Assembly (NCBI GenBank): GCA_946902985.2
Contig: OX336389.2
Coordinates: forward strand, 149,719,099-149,783,098
DNA length: 64,000 nt
Source of the DNA: Meconema thalassinum
Taxonomy: Eukaryota; Arthropoda; Insecta; Orthoptera; Tettigoniidae
Direction: 5' to 3'
In this document: positions 9,867-21,689 of the stretch, one piece after another
Layout: each line of letters starts with the position of its first letter
How positions within the stretch are numbered: position 1 is the first letter of the stretch
The notes under the pieces: generated by a model
The model's database searches: none
Seen by the model: the letters and a program-made list of their open reading frames with translations, nothing else
Told to the model about the DNA's origin: nothing
Program-made: the position numbers and the translations under genes

Positions 9867-11981
9867 CATCATCATCATCATCTTGTACAGTTTCCAGCCC
9901 CAGGCTGGGTCTGTTTGGAACATAAGCCTCGCCACTTAGTCCTTTCTTCCCACCATCTCTCCGCTGTCACTCTGGTCCAGTCCTCGCCTCTCTTCTTGAC
10001 ACATTCCTCCACTCCTTTCAGCCATCTATCTCTTGGTCTTCCCCTTGGTCGTTTCTTCTGCATCTGCATCTCATGTATCCTCATGGGAATCTTCTTCTCA
10101 TCCATTCTCTTTATGTGTCCATACCACCTCAGTCTTGATGTCTCAATCCCACCTTGCAAGGGCTCCTCTTTCACCATTTCCCTGACCTTTTCATTCCTCA
10201 CCCTGTCTCCTCTTGTTACTCTGATCCTACTTCGCAAGAACTTCATTTCACCTGCCTGTATTCTGCTTATGTCTCTTTTCTTCATTGTCCACGTTTCTGA
10301 AGCATAGGTCAGTATTGGGATATAGTAGCTTCTGGATAACACTTCCTTGCTTTTTTGTGGGACATCTTTATTCCACACTAAGCTCCTAATGCTTCTCAGA
10401 AATGCTTCTGCCTGTCTGCCACGTTCCGTAATCTCTTTGTCATTTCTCCCATTTTCTTCCACTATACTTCCCAAGTACTTGAGACTTTCCACCTTCTCCA
10501 GCTGTCCACCTCCAAGTGTTATCCCACTCATTGGTCTGTCCTTTTTCCTGGTCATTAACAGGATCTCACATTTACTGATGTTGAACTTCCATCCGTACTC
10601 TCCCACTGTTTCTTCCCAAGCCTTCAGTTGCTCCTGAATTTCCTCCTCCTTGTTTCCCCAGACCATGAGATCATCTGCAAACACCATTGCTTTCATCTTA
10701 TCTTCTCCTATATTTCCTGCTATCCGTGTCATTACCTCGTCCATAACCACAATAAAGAGAAGGGGTGACAGCGCACTACCCTGTTTCAGGCCACTCATTT
10801 TTCTGAACCAGTCTGTTCTTTCCCCTCCAACTTTCACACAACTCACACTTCCACAATACATTTCCTTCACTCTGCCTACAGTCCCTTTTTCCACTCCCAT
10901 GTTTTCCATTGCTTGCCAAACCTTCTCCCTATCATAGGCCTTTTCGATGTCCAGGAAGGCCATCAACAGATCCTCTCCAAATTCGTAGTGATGTTCCTGG
11001 AGCTGTCTCACTGAAAATATGAGATCCACTGTTGATCTCCCAGGTCTGAATCCATACTGCTCCTCACTCAATTTTCTCTCCACTTTGGCTCGTATTCTAC
11101 TTTCTAATATCTTTTCATATATCTTGGCACAGTGAGGTGTGAGTGTGACTACCCTGTAATTTCTGCACTCCTTTCTGCTTCCTTTCTTAAATATTGGGAC
11201 AATTAATCCTTTCTTCTATTCTTTTGGGGTCTTTCTCTCCTTCCATATCACCCTCATCACACGGTACAGCCACTGTTTCCCAACCTCCCCTGCTGCCTTC
11301 ACCATTTCAACACTCACTTCATCCACACCCGGTGCTCTTCCTCCTTTCATCTTGTCTATAGCCATCTCCAGTTCTCTCCAAGTCAGATCCTTTTCCATTC
11401 CTGTGTTGTCTTCTCCATCTTCCAATACATTGTCTTCCTCCCTATGACCATTTGGATTCAGCAAATCCTCAAATTACTCTTTCCACACTGTCTTGAGTGT
11501 CCCTTTGTTGTGTACCTCATTTCCGTTTTTGTCCATCATTACCACATCCTCTCGCAGACCTCTTCTCTTACTTTTGACCATCCCATAAAGTACTTTCTTA
11601 TTTCCTCTGCTGTCTTCCTCCATCATCTCTGTCCACTTTACCATCCACTTCTTCCTCTCCTCTGCGACAATCTTGTTTGCTTCTTTCTTCTTTATCTTAT
11701 AATCTTCCCTTGCCAGATCAGTTCTTTCCTGGAACCACACTCTGAAAGCCTTGTTCTTCCTTCCCACAGCTTCTTTTACTCTCTCATTCCACCATGGTGT
11801 CTCTTTACACCGCTTTCTGTTGCTTGTTCTTCCACATACTGCCACTGCAGCTTCCACCATTGTGTTTTTGAATTGCTTCCATTCCTCTTCCTCTGTTTTA
11901 GGATTGTCTGCTGGCATCCTTTCCCTTATTATCTTCTGGAATTCTTCCTTGACTTCCTTTTCCTTGAGTTTCCATACTTGG
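9867..11981 (-). mobile_element. inner RTE-like LINE nested in the outer copy, 5'-truncated
   Basis: The insertion is bounded by exact 14-bp duplications. Its minus-strand 3' end is a GAT/ATG trinucleotide tail (plus-strand cat repeats at 9867-9882), typical of RTE-type LINEs. It is 2115 bp, lacks the endonuclease and starts in the region upstream of RT. That fits 5' truncation during target-primed reverse transcription. Its protein differs clearly from the outer copy, so it is a different subfamily. Confidence 0.9.
9878..11981 (-). pseudogene. RT of the inner LINE, one frame with two nonsense codons
   Basis: One minus-strand frame runs the whole element and is broken only by TAA at 11,474-11,476 (in KE*FEDLL) and TAG at 11,216-11,218 (in PKE*KKGLI, where Trp is expected). 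RT blocks in order are APGVDEVSVEMVKAAG, SEEQYGFRPGRSTVDLIF, MAFLDIEKAYD, GLKQGSALSPLLF, FADD and the C-terminal RGRPRDRW...WWEERTKW. The final stop overlaps the ATG-repeat tail. With only two lesions in about 700 codons the copy is fairly young. Confidence 0.9.
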
Positions 11982-11995
11982 TTGTTCATAATGGT
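11982..11995 (+). repeat. target-site duplication, right copy
   Basis: Identical to 9853-9866. It restores the outer LINE sequence at the far side of the insertion. Confidence 0.9.
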
Positions 11996-12876
11996 GATGG
12001 ATGAAATTGTAAAGGAAACAAAGGAAGCATATGGACATAAAGAAATGAAGTTACTGTTATTTGCAGATGATATTGTGGTCTGGGGAAGGAACACCGAAGA
12101 AGTGCAAAAACAACTAGATGCACTGAACGAAAATATTCAGAAGTATGGCCTGAAAATCAGTATAGAGAAAAGCAAGACCATGGTGATGACAAGAGGGGAA
12201 AGACAAGGAAAGGGCACTGTGAAAATTGGAAGTCAGAGTTTGGAAATTGTGGACACGTTCAAATACCTATGAAGTGAATTGATGCAAACTGGTAGGTTGG
12301 ACATGGAGATTGGCAGGAGGGTACAGCAGAGCAATGCATTCTATCAAAGTGTAAGAAAACTTGTTTGGGATAAGGAAGTACCAAGGAAAAGCAAGGAGGT
12401 AATGTATAAAGTGTACTATGTTCCCATATTAACTTACGCAGCTGAGACTTGGACCCTGACAAGCAGGCAAGAGAGTAGAAACCAAGCCAGTGAAATGAAA
12501 TTCCTAAGAAGTATGATAGGAAAGACAAGGAAAGACAGAGTGAGGAATGAAGATGTTAGGAAGGAAGTTGGGATGGGAAAACTAAATGAGAGAATTGAGA
12601 AGAATAAACTAAGGTGGTTTGGACATGTAAAGAGGATGGAGGAAAATAGAATACCAAGACAGATGCTGGAGGCGAAGTGCAAGGGTAGGAGAGCAAGAGG
12701 AAGACCTAGAACAAGGTGGATGGATTCAGTGAACAACAGCGTAAGAAAAAGAAATCTGGACTGGGACAAGACCGTGGAAGAAGAATGGTGGAAGGAAAGA
12801 GGAAAGTGGAGAAGTGCCAAAATACCCCGACCCGGCAGGAGCTGGATAAGGGGAAATGATGATAATGATGATGATT
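11996..12876 (+). pseudogene. outer RTE-like LINE, 3' part of RT and tail
   Basis: This continues the RT frame left at 9866: MDEIV, then FADDIVVWG, then the thumb/C-terminal region ending RGRPRTRWMD...EEWWKERGKW. A TGA at 12,270-12,272 replaces the GGA found in the related copy at 46.1 kb. The element ends in an ATGATG-type tail at about 12,858-12,876, and the frame then runs into flanking DNA, so downstream codons are not element sequence. Confidence 0.85.
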
Positions 12877-12916
12877 ACAGCCTAATGCGACCCAATCATT
12901 TTTTTTTTATCAACAG

Positions 12917-13418
12917 TGATTTTGTATCCCACATGTGGGCAACAATGTGTGCCGTTAGGGAGCGCTTTGTTGACAGTTTAACAAGATTCAAGCACTGTCG
13001 GAAACTGGCTTCCGTTTTTAAAAGAGCAATAAATAAAAACACATATTTACTTATGAAACAAGAACACAAGGTATGTAAAGTCATATTCATGTCCGATGCA
13101 AGTGTATAAGCCACGTTCTTGTCTCATTCAGAATTAATGTGCCACCGCTGGCTTCCCGCGGCCGCTTCTCAACCCGACCATTCTAACCTTAGTTCCGTCC
13201 AATCCAATGGTTTTAGAGTGTGGCCTGAGTTAGCTATATACATCCCTGGTTTTTGTTACGCAAGAATAATCTTTTGTGTGCTGTATTTTGTAACCCACAT
13301 GTTGGCAACAGCATGGCCGCCTTGCTGACAGTTGAACGAGATTCGAGCACTGTCAGAACATGACTGCCGTTGTTAAAAGAAAGCAGCGAATAATAAAAAA
13401 AAAACACATATTTACGTA
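12917..13418. repeat. diverged direct repeat, two copies of about 135 bp
   Basis: Copies at 12,917-13,052 and 13,277-13,418 share the order gttttgtatcccacatg-type start, ttgacagtt, caagcactgtc, ccgtttttaaaag and an A-rich end at acacatatttac. They are separated by about 225 bp. Nature unknown; no coding frame is conserved. Confidence 0.65.
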
Positions 13419-13599
13419 ATTTAACACATTTTAGGTGCGGTAGTGACTGGGTTAACTAATTTGAATAGGTTAATGTCCCCCAGAAGTGCAAATAAGGAAA
13501 CAAGTTATGTAAAACCCACGAAGACGTCAAATGCAAGTGTAAAAGCCACGTCTTGATCTTCATTTAGAATTTTAAAAAATATATCTTCGGCTTTTAATT

Positions 13600-13770
13600 A
13601 ATTAGGGTCACCGGGGCCAACTAGGCTCACTTTCTGTTTTGGCTGGGGATTTAAGGCCGGATGCCCTTCCTGACGCCACTTGATTTTTCAGGTAAAAATT
13701 CCACCCTGCTGTCACCGGGATTCGAACCCCGGCCGTCCGGGAGAAAGACGAGCAGCTAATTTTTGTATTT
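13600..13770 (-). mobile_element. tRNA-derived SINE-like copy
   Basis: The reverse strand contains GGGTTCGAATCCC, a Pol III B-box match, at about 13,721-13,734. It lies near the head of the copy, followed by a GC-rich body. The motif cttcctgacgcc recurs in insect SINEs. Boundaries are approximate. Confidence 0.6.
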
Positions 13771-14065
13771 TGCAGAAGAAGGCCGTATGGACTAACACAT
13801 TTTATTTTATTAACATATAGGCTTTCGTCCGACGTGTAGCTTTTCACCCATTTAAATAAAATACCTAGGTTTATTATACACCGTACAAACCATGCGATGA
13901 TAAAATAGGAATTTTAACCTAAAAGGTACTCACGTACAGGAACGGTGGTAATCACTGTAATAAATCAAAATGTTTTCTTCTCTGGAACTTATCTCTTCTG
14001 TACTGCCTGAAATAAAGAAATAATAATGTAAGACACCTTAATGAATGAAAAACAAAAGAAGCTCT

Positions 14066-14240
14066 TAGGTTGGAAGCTCTTGAGGACACCTTGAGGAGAC
14101 CTTGAGGCTTCCTCCAATCTGATGGTCTCCTTGAGATTGATTTTGCCGTCAGAGTCATTTCCTTAAGGTCTCCTTACTCAAGGGATGCTCAAGCAAGACC
14201 GACTCGGTCTTGGCAAAAGGCTTCCTCAAGGCTTCCTCGA
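14066..14240. repeat. short inverted-repeat unit rich in CCTTGAGG
   Basis: The block repeats cttgaggacaccttgaggag and its inverse (cttcctcaaggcttcctc) on both sides of a short centre, so it can fold on itself. It may be a small MITE; no target-site duplication was identified. Confidence 0.4.
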
Positions 14241-16560
14241 AAGTAAGATTCACTGGTACCAATCACATACGAAAAGTTTCACTAGTGTTATTCGAATAAG
14301 AATTAAAGCTGACGTGTCTTACAATATAATCTGATGTTGCATGATATTAACGTTGATATGTTAAACATTATGATTGTCAGTTAGTCACATATGATACATG
14401 TGTGATTAGCGCATACTTATTAATAAATTTATTAAAGCACAAAATATGCAGTATGAAATTACAACTAGTTTGAACAGAACTGAGACAGAGATAACCTCCT
14501 CTGCCCACACCACATCACGTGGTATCGATCACATCTTCTACCACATAGGGCACATACACAATTTAAGTCTGGCTGATGAAATCTTCTGTTATTACACACT
14601 TTGAAGTGTGTCTCGCCATCGAAGGACAGTGGCAGTAAAGAGCAACTTAATTGCCACTATGGGCTAGCCAACACAGGAGTACAGTACAGAGGAAAGTATT
14701 GGGGATCACTGTGGAGAGAAAACCACTACATAGGCCTATCCACTTGTGGAGTTTGAGCATGGTTAGGACAAAATAGACCTATTTTGCAAGGGGGATTCTG
14801 AATTAAAATGTTTCCTACTCGGATAGATTGCAGCTTGTACTGCATAAGTGTACATACGATGGTAGGCACACTGTCACACATCGGAAAACCAAGGGTACGT
14901 GGCCTACTCACAATATTTGCTAGATGGACTTAATATTGTGATGAGACTGTACAAATTGTAGCAGACTTTATAGCTTCTCAGCTCATGAAATGCACAAAAA
15001 AAAAAAAAAAAAAAAAACATAACTATAACATTCAAAGAATAATAACGATACCGTAGTTATTTATTATAATGAACATTAAAGGAAAGGGAACTATTGTAAA
15101 TAAAGTTGTAATGGACTTCTAGTTCTGATTAAAAATAGAACCATGCCAGTTTCTTGTAATGAAATTACTGCTTTATGAAAGCAGTGCCATAAACTTGACT
15201 CTACTTTTACTAGTTAATGTTAATGGTTATAATATTTATACTTTCTTTCTGATATTTTTAATTGGTGTTTTTTTCTTGAGTGTTACCTTAACATAATGAA
15301 TTTTCTTTTCAGAAAATGGTTGAACAAATAAACAAAAAATTGGGACAGCGAGAAAAGCATTTGTGTGACGAAAAAACAGAACATGACCCAGCGGTGCATG
15401 CTCTCTTGGGGCAGGTGTATATCGAAATACCGTTTGCCCTGGACAGTGATACGTTCACATAAGATAGGCAGGTTGGAGAGGCAGCATCAATATAAGAAGA
15501 GCCTATCATCGAGCTGGTCATAGAACCAGATAAGGCTGGCACCAGTACATCGAATGATGAAAGCCCAACAGGTTTGTCAGAGAGATAGTTTTAAGACAGT
15601 TTGCAGAACAATGTTCTCCTACCCGATATTATTCTCATTTCTATGGAGTCTGGGATTTGTAAAACAGAGAGCCATGTAGCCTAATGTCATCACGCCAGGA
15701 GATGGCAGTTCAACACGCTGCGACGGGGTAAGGGGGTCTTGCAGTACGCATGCGCAGCCCAACTATTCCAAACCTAAATATATCGGTTGGCAGTCAGTTG
15801 CTGCTTCTTCCTGCATGATAATTTGTTACCTTCTTACTTTCAATAGGCTATTCTTATAAGTCTTTGTGTTTACTTTTAAGAGGGCGCTAAAGTCAGCCGG
15901 CCGGCCGCTCGTGGCAGGCTCTGCTTATGGCATTGAGAGAGTGTTAAAATCTACGTTTTAAATAGGTCAATGGCTCAAATTAAACAAAACTTCACTTTCA
16001 AATCACGTAAATACCTTCAATAGCACTTATTAAACATTTCAAATGAGATTTCATTGATAATAACATTTTGTATCATTGAAACTGAGAAGCAATTTTCCCC
16101 ATAAGGCAAGGCCTTTTTTTCACCGATTTTACTTCAGAAATTAAAAATCAATGTGAATGTCAAAAGTGATGAAAAGTTACATGGTTGTAAAGGGTACTTG
16201 TTTAAGAATGCTTCTATAGAGATGAATCTTGCTTTTCTCCTGCGTGTTTCTATAAAAGAAGCAGTTTTTAATGCCCTACACCTTCAGTCGTAATGCCGCT
16301 GCCGAAGAAGTTCGCTGCTGAGCCACAAGAGCGCAGGCGTAATGGGTCGATAAGGCAGAGTGACGAGTTATTTCGAGCACTGAGAACGACACTAACAGCT
16401 GATGTATTGTTTTCGTTGAATAGGATTTTACTGTGTTTACTTCCGTTTTTTCAACAAACTGTTAGTAGGTTCATCTTCTGTATACAGTGTTATTAATTCA
16501 ACGAGTTTAAGTATAACTTATTGTGAAACATTTTTCTATCATACACTTATTAATTAAAAG
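14241..16560. other. non-coding stretch with one exon-like segment
   Basis: A poly-A run of about 20 bases lies near 15,000. Nothing is recognisable apart from the exon-like segment at 15,313-15,570. Confidence 0.5.
15313..15570 (+). pseudogene. exon-like segment with splice signals and two stops
   Basis: A pyrimidine-rich tract ending ttttcttttcag precedes the segment, and AG|GTTTGT follows near 15,571. The frame starts MVEQINKKLGQREKHLCDE and is acidic and polar. TAA codons interrupt it after SDTFT and after EAASI. I do not recognise the protein. It could be a decayed host exon or a decayed transposon exon; the coding reading is weak. Confidence 0.25.
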
Positions 16561-16562
16561 TA

Positions 16563-16751
16563 CAGGGTCCTTCTTTTCTATCCATCTAGCAAGTTCGTTA
16601 TTGTTGCTTTTCAAGGGGCGGAACTAAGTGGTCATCTTCCCCTGTCCATCTAGCAACATGGCAGCACTATATCTCTCGGCAATGAGTCACGCGGCAACGC
16701 ATGCATTTTGCCGCTGCGCTGCTATGACGCTAGACCGAAAAAAGGACCCTG
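16563..16751. mobile_element. 189-bp MITE, Tc1/mariner style, with TA duplication
   Basis: The ends are inverted (CAGGGTCCTTCTTTTC on the left and the complement of a CAGGGTCCTTTTTTC match on the right) and are flanked by TA at 16,561-16,562 and 16,752-16,753. There is no coding capacity. The size, the TA duplication and the terminal CAGGG fit a non-autonomous Tc1/mariner-type element. Confidence 0.75.
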
Positions 16752-17771
16752 TATAAAAATCAGATCTATTATGATTTAACATTATTGTCCTACAATAATA
16801 CTCTGGTAGTTTCATATATTTTAACTAATTCTGAACCTACAGTAGCACTAAAAATATTAGAAAACGCACGACGAGAAAAACATAATCATGGAAAGGAGAG
16901 ACATCATAGTGGCGAGAACTGTATTTTTAATGATAGAGCGTACAGTCACTCGTCCTGCTAGAAGGGCCTTCCGGAAGTACTTTTGTACAAAGCGGCGAGC
17001 CCTTCCAGCAGGACTTTGGACCCTTATGGCAAATGTTTGAACTGGCCTTCCAGCAGGACCTATCCTTCCGGCAGTACTTTGGGTTATCAGAGCGTAATAA
17101 TACTGCAGATCTGGTAATGGGCAAACAATAGAAGTCTGTAAATATTCTAAAACAGTGTAATAGGACTCATTGACTAATACAATAACTGTCTCGTAACCAC
17201 TTATTGGCTCTAAAATGTATAAACGTATTTTCTTACAGTACAGAGACTACATAAATGTATGAGTGACGGTGCGTCCATCACCCGAGAACAAATCCTTTAA
17301 CAAACACCTAGTTGTGTTTTTGTCAATATCCCACAGCACTGTTGCACAACACGTAATTTTAACTACAGTACCATGACATTTAGTGGTATCAAAATTACTA
17401 GCAAATAACGAGCGACCTTGCATTTCTGCTGTTTGGAGCATCGGAATAGGTAGCAAAAACATAAACACGGTCACCCTTACGTATAATCACCGCCATTACT
17501 GAACGGTCACAGCTACCAACTTCAGACTTACATGCGCAGATTCGTTACATTTCGTTACATGAAAAAAAGAACGGTCTTGCCAGCAGGACGCTTCGTCCTC
17601 ATATCTGATATGACATCTAGCGGTAAAAATGAGAAACTTACCAAGTAGGGTCACGGCCGACTCACGTGGTAACTGTTTGTATAATGGTTTCTTGTATTGG
17701 TAAGCAGATCGTGGTAAATTCTTCGTGTTTTTACATAAGATATAAGTTTTACTCGTTGATAAGAGTGCAAA

Positions 17772-17885
17772 ATGAGTAAAAGCAAAGTATATTGCTCAGT
17801 TTACGGCTGTAAATCGATGTATAAGAGGGCGGCGGATATACGTTTTCATCACTTTCCAAAAGATGCAAATAGCAATAGCCGAAAG
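17772..17885 (+). CDS. THAP zinc-finger first exon (gene incomplete)
   Basis: The first 38 codons begin MSKSKVYCSVYGC and contain FHHFPKD at 25-31. This is the N-terminal half of a THAP (C2CH) DNA-binding domain: C8 and C13 are the first zinc ligands. The second half (C..H and the AVPTIF-type end) is missing here and would come from a later exon. Codon 38 is followed directly by a GTGACG donor at 17,886, a phase-0 junction. The open frame continues for 76 more codons into Pro/Gln-rich repeated sequence, probably intronic. THAP domains occur in P-element transposases and in host regulators; either is possible. No second exon was found downstream. Confidence 0.55.
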
Positions 17886-17959
17886 GTGACGATACCAAAT
17901 AAATACCGGCAACAAGAGCGGGTTGGACCACTCACCACTACACTCACCTACGACAGGAC

Positions 17960-18065
17960 GGGTTGTTCACTTACGCCGAGCCAAGCCGCACCTAGACAGC
18001 CAAGCACAGTCTCGCCGAGCCAAGCCGTACCAAGACAGCCAAGCTCACACCAGCCGAGGACAGCC
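17960..18065 (+). repeat. short tandem repeat, ccgagccaagccg unit
   Basis: Two longer copies and one partial copy of a roughly 40-bp unit (gccgagccaagccg...agacagccaagc) lie just after the THAP exon. Confidence 0.6.
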
Positions 18066-18688
18066 AAGCTTCATCAGTCAGGTATCCTTCCTCGCTCCCT
18101 AGTTCATTTCCAATAACCCTACCAACCGCCATCACCTCGATCTGCGATATCGGAGCCATTCCACTTCGAGTCATATAGACCTAATTTGACTTCGCAGGGA
18201 ATCCAAATCAAGCAATTCCTGTCTACCCCGAGTTTTAATACAAGTTAAACTCATCCCTTCGCCCTTCCAAGCAGCAAATAATTTCTAGAGTCTATGGTAC
18301 AGTGAGCAAACTCAAATATAGCTTTTAAACGTAACAGCGCCATGACTCGAACTGCACAAAAACAAATACCAGCAGACAACCGATGCTTGATAATATGCAA
18401 TTGACACATAAAATCCAGTGGAGCACACAAATTAGATCATGTGTATCGCACATGTATACATATATACAATTGAAAATAACACTGTCATTATTTTAGGGAC
18501 CACATTTACTGATTATAACCGAAAAATAAAAAGTGTTCCATATCAAACGCGTGTTATTGAGTATTTTTACCCTACTTATCCAGACCGACTGCAGTGCCCC
18601 AAGTGTTAGTTTGAGTTGCCAATTGAATTACGTACTCAAATGAGGACGTAACGTCCTGCCGGCAGTGCCTTGTACGTTCTATCATTAA

Positions 18689-19186
18689 GGGTACCGGTAC
18701 CGTAATGTACGAGATCGATGAATCAGAGACATACTTCATTTATTACCTTGATGAAGCGTAATGTAAGTCAAAAGTATACAAGGTCAATGTGCTGGAAAAT
18801 AAGCGACGGTTCCGGAGGACTGAAAGTTCCCATTGGTAAGAACGGACGGCTTTAAAATGTAACGTCAGTAGTCGCGTGGATTACAATCATAGGCCAATTT
18901 ATAATCGGTATTTCATAAGTTATTTTTTGTTTTAAAATTTTCATTTTCGATTTTATAAGAAGGATGGAGTATGATAAATATACTCATAGACAAATACCAT
19001 AGAGGAAAGAACCGGAAGGACATTCCTTCGCTGCGCTGGCTAGTGCAATATAATATACCGTACTGTAATATTAATAATCTCAACCTGCAACAGAATTGCA
19101 TGGATGCAACTTGCATCGGTTCAGCTTCAATTGATAACTTATTGTAACTTTCAAGTATGGTAAATAATCAGCCTACTGGTGAGTTA
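18689..19186. other. intergenic stretch, nothing recognised
   Basis: No coding, RNA or repeat signal could be supported. Confidence 0.4.
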
Positions 19187-19511
19187 TCCGTGGTCGTTAC
19201 GGCATGACTGGCAGTCGCTCACATTCGGGAGGCGAGGAGGTTCGAATCCCCCTGCCGGCAACCTTGAAGATGGTCTTCTGTGGTTTCCCAACTTCCTTCC
19301 AGGCAAATGCCGGGGTTCGTCCCTAACTATAGGCCACAGCCGCTACCTTCCAACACCTCAACCTTCCATTCCAACTTTCTTCCCCAACGGCACTTGCAGC
19401 TCACCCATTTGGTGTCCGTCTCGAAGCAGCTACAAAACTGGCGAGCCGAACATGTCCACGGACACACCCGGCACTAAAAGCCATACGCTAAAAAAAAAAA
19501 AAAAAAAAAAA
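19187..19511 (+). mobile_element. tRNA-derived SINE with poly-A tail (W-type body)
   Basis: A tRNA-like head carries the B box GGTTCGAATCC at about 19,241. The body has the motif order gtggtttccca, ccaggcaaatgccgg, ggccac shared with the W-type SINEs elsewhere in the window. It ends in about 20 A residues at 19,489-19,511. The poly-A tail differs from the simple-repeat tails of the other families. Confidence 0.8.
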
Positions 19512-19675
19512 GATACGAGCCTTACAGTAGTCGCATATGATGTGTAACATCTGACATGTTATCCTACTCGTATACTACACAGTTTGGACATTCTTAAAAT
19601 ATTAATTTACACTCCATTTTCATACTGGTACTATGATGAATGTATAGATTGAATTGGAGATATGCTACTGTCACA

Positions 19676-19867
19676 TTTGTGGCGGAGCGGTCAAGCTGTT
19701 AGTCTCTCATTAAGGTAGACCGGGTTTGATTCCCGGTCAATACATGTGAGATTTTCGAATCGAAATGCCATGTCCAGTGGTTCGCATTCCACGTAAAAGG
19801 GAGGTACCGTGGATCATGATCGTGAGATTAACGGACACGCAAAACTACAAGCTTCCTTCGTTCCTTT
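19676..19867 (+). mobile_element. SINE family X, copy 1
   Basis: The head matches ggtctagctgt...ggtttgattcccggtc, followed by the diagnostic catgtgagattttcgaa and the tail aagcttccttcgttcc. It is more diverged than the copies at 23.5 and 53.1 kb. Confidence 0.8.
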
Positions 19868-20384
19868 TACATTAATAATTCATAATAACAAAGTGACACA
19901 CAACGTCGACAGTACTCTCAAATACTGTGAGCACACTCCTCAGTAACTATAACATTCATTATTCTCAAGGCTCTCATACAGTTCGTCGTAAACAATCAAA
20001 ACATGGCTTCCTACAATCATGAAATGACCTAGTCTCACATATGATGAAAAGACAGCTTTTATTCGACTCATAAAACAACATTCTGTTATGCATTTAATAT
20101 TTGACTACTCACCCACAGCTTGACAACAATGCCGCTTACTTAAATGTCATTTTTCGTCTTTGTCCTACCCCATGTGATATTCAACCTTGAACGTGAAGCT
20201 TCATAAACTGCTCAATGACAAATGAAAGTCGGTGAAACATTTGCCACTGTGCTCGTCAAACCAGTGCCTGCTAAATGCACTGCCGACTGTATTGCCATAA
20301 CATTCTCGTGCTACAGAGCACACACTGCCTTGTTTCCAATACACACATTTTCAATTGTACATCCAGCTGGCAGTGCGTCTTCAC

Positions 20385-20505
20385 TTCCGTCCGATCCACC
20401 TCCGCCCGATTTACTCCCGTCCCATTTTTCTGGCGGTGCGTCTTCACTTCCGTCCGATCCACTTCCGTTCGATCCACTTCCGCCCGATTCACTTCCGTCC
20501 CCAAT
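20385..20505. repeat. 15-bp minisatellite (cttccgtccgatcca)
   Basis: Tandem 15-bp units recur with small changes, interrupted by ccatttttctggcggtgcg, which restarts the series. All frames give artificial Ser/Pro/Asp or Gly/Ser-rich translations, so no protein is called. Confidence 0.75.
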
Positions 20506-20973
20506 TTTCAAAATCACTCCCACAAAACTATCCAGCAACCGAGCGGAAAGATGTTACCCATAAAAATAAAAAATAAAATAAGCCTACTATATTTTTATGC
20601 TTTCTGGTATGTTCTGTTTTGTCGATTCGTGCCACCATAGGCCTATGCACTACACGCCATTATCGAAATAAACTCCGAAATAACCATGGGCAATGCTCTG
20701 CCGCATACAAGTCACAGAACACCAAATACAAGTTACACCCACTTTGGACTCTGCGTTTGGCTTCACTGAAACAAGCTCTGGGCAACTCCTCACTTTCTTT
20801 CCTCCGTGACAAATACATGAAATACCAAATATTTTGACACAACATGAAAAACTTATCTAATTTTAACTTTTGAAAGAAATTTGGCAGTTTCCCGTATTGA
20901 GTAAAAACATGAAATATATTCGCGATCAGATGAGTATTTTTCTACAATTAAGTCTTCCTTAATCTATTCAGTG

Positions 20974-21293
20974 CCGGCCCCGTGGTGTTGGGGTAGCGCG
21001 CCTGCCTCTCACCCGTAGGCCCCGGGTTCGATCCCCGGCTCCGTCAGGGATTTTAAAACTGACGTGAGGGTTGGAACGAGGTGCACTCAGCCTCGTGAGG
21101 ACAATTGAGTAGCTGTCTGACAGTGAGACAGCGCCCCGATCGCGAATACCAAGATTAACGACCGAGGGGACCCGACGCGCTGATCACGCGTCACCCCAAT
21201 ATCTGCAGGCCAAATGGCTGGGCAGCGGTCGCTTGGTCGGCCTTAGCCCGTCATGGGCTGGATAGTGCCAGGGGTTGACTTTTTTTTTAAATA
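20974..21293 (+). mobile_element. SINE family Y, copy 1, with 9-bp duplication
   Basis: A tRNA-like head (gtagcgcgcctgcctctcac, B box GGGTTCGATCCCCGG) is followed by a body with gcctcgtgaggacaattgag and a distal gcccgtcatgggctg. It ends in a T-run. The duplication tattcagtg flanks it at 20,965-20,973 and 21,294-21,302. Confidence 0.85.
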
Positions 21294-21689
21294 TATTCAG
21301 TGTCCCAATTCTATACAATATACCTATACAAGTAAACCCACGCAGTTCAAGCATGGGTGCTCCCAGGATTTCTTTTCGTGGGAGGGGGGGGGGGGGGGGC
21401 AAGTTATATTTTGCATTTCTTTACCTACCGGTCACTAGGTGATGATGATACGTACATCCCCCCCCCCGCAATTCCTTTTCATTTCTTATTTGCTTCGTGT
21501 TATTCATTACTAGCAGGTACCCGCGGCTTCGCTCGCGATCAAGACAATGGGGACGATGCATTATTGCTGATAATTGGTCTATTCTATTACAGCAATCGCG
21601 GCTACAGGTTGGTCCATTCTAATTCTGAAAATTCTTATATATACAGTATATTGATATGAGCAGCAAAGTGGGAATTTTATAGAGTTGTG

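Larger units (their letters stand above)
16927..18688. mobile_element. putative DNA transposon with short TIRs and a THAP exon
   Basis: TTAATGATAGAGCGTACA at 16,927-16,944 is matched on the opposite strand at 18,671-18,688 with 17 of 18 bases, and partial similarity continues inward. Motifs of the type CCAGCAGGAC recur near 17,000, 17,050 and 17,577, with an inverted variant near 18,655. The unit encloses the THAP exon at 17,772. No 8-bp target duplication is visible next to these ends, so either the boundaries are wrong or the duplication has decayed. Confidence 0.4.

Noticed and set aside
10650..12004. Plus-strand frames rich in Ser, Phe and Leu across the inner LINE
   Set aside because: They are the opposite strand of the minus-strand RT.
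17247..17474. Minus-strand 75-codon frame inside the THAP unit
   Set aside because: No recognised domain; one frame of this size is expected by chance. It was kept out pending evidence of splicing.
20222..20640. Overlapping Ser/Pro/Asp- and Gly/Ser-rich frames
   Set aside because: They are created by the 15-bp minisatellite in every frame.
20974..21050. Apparent tRNA genes (also near 23,540, 52,520, 53,106 and 53,530)
   Set aside because: A and B boxes are present, but each belongs to a SINE with a long body and tail; no intact cloverleaf with acceptor stem was found.
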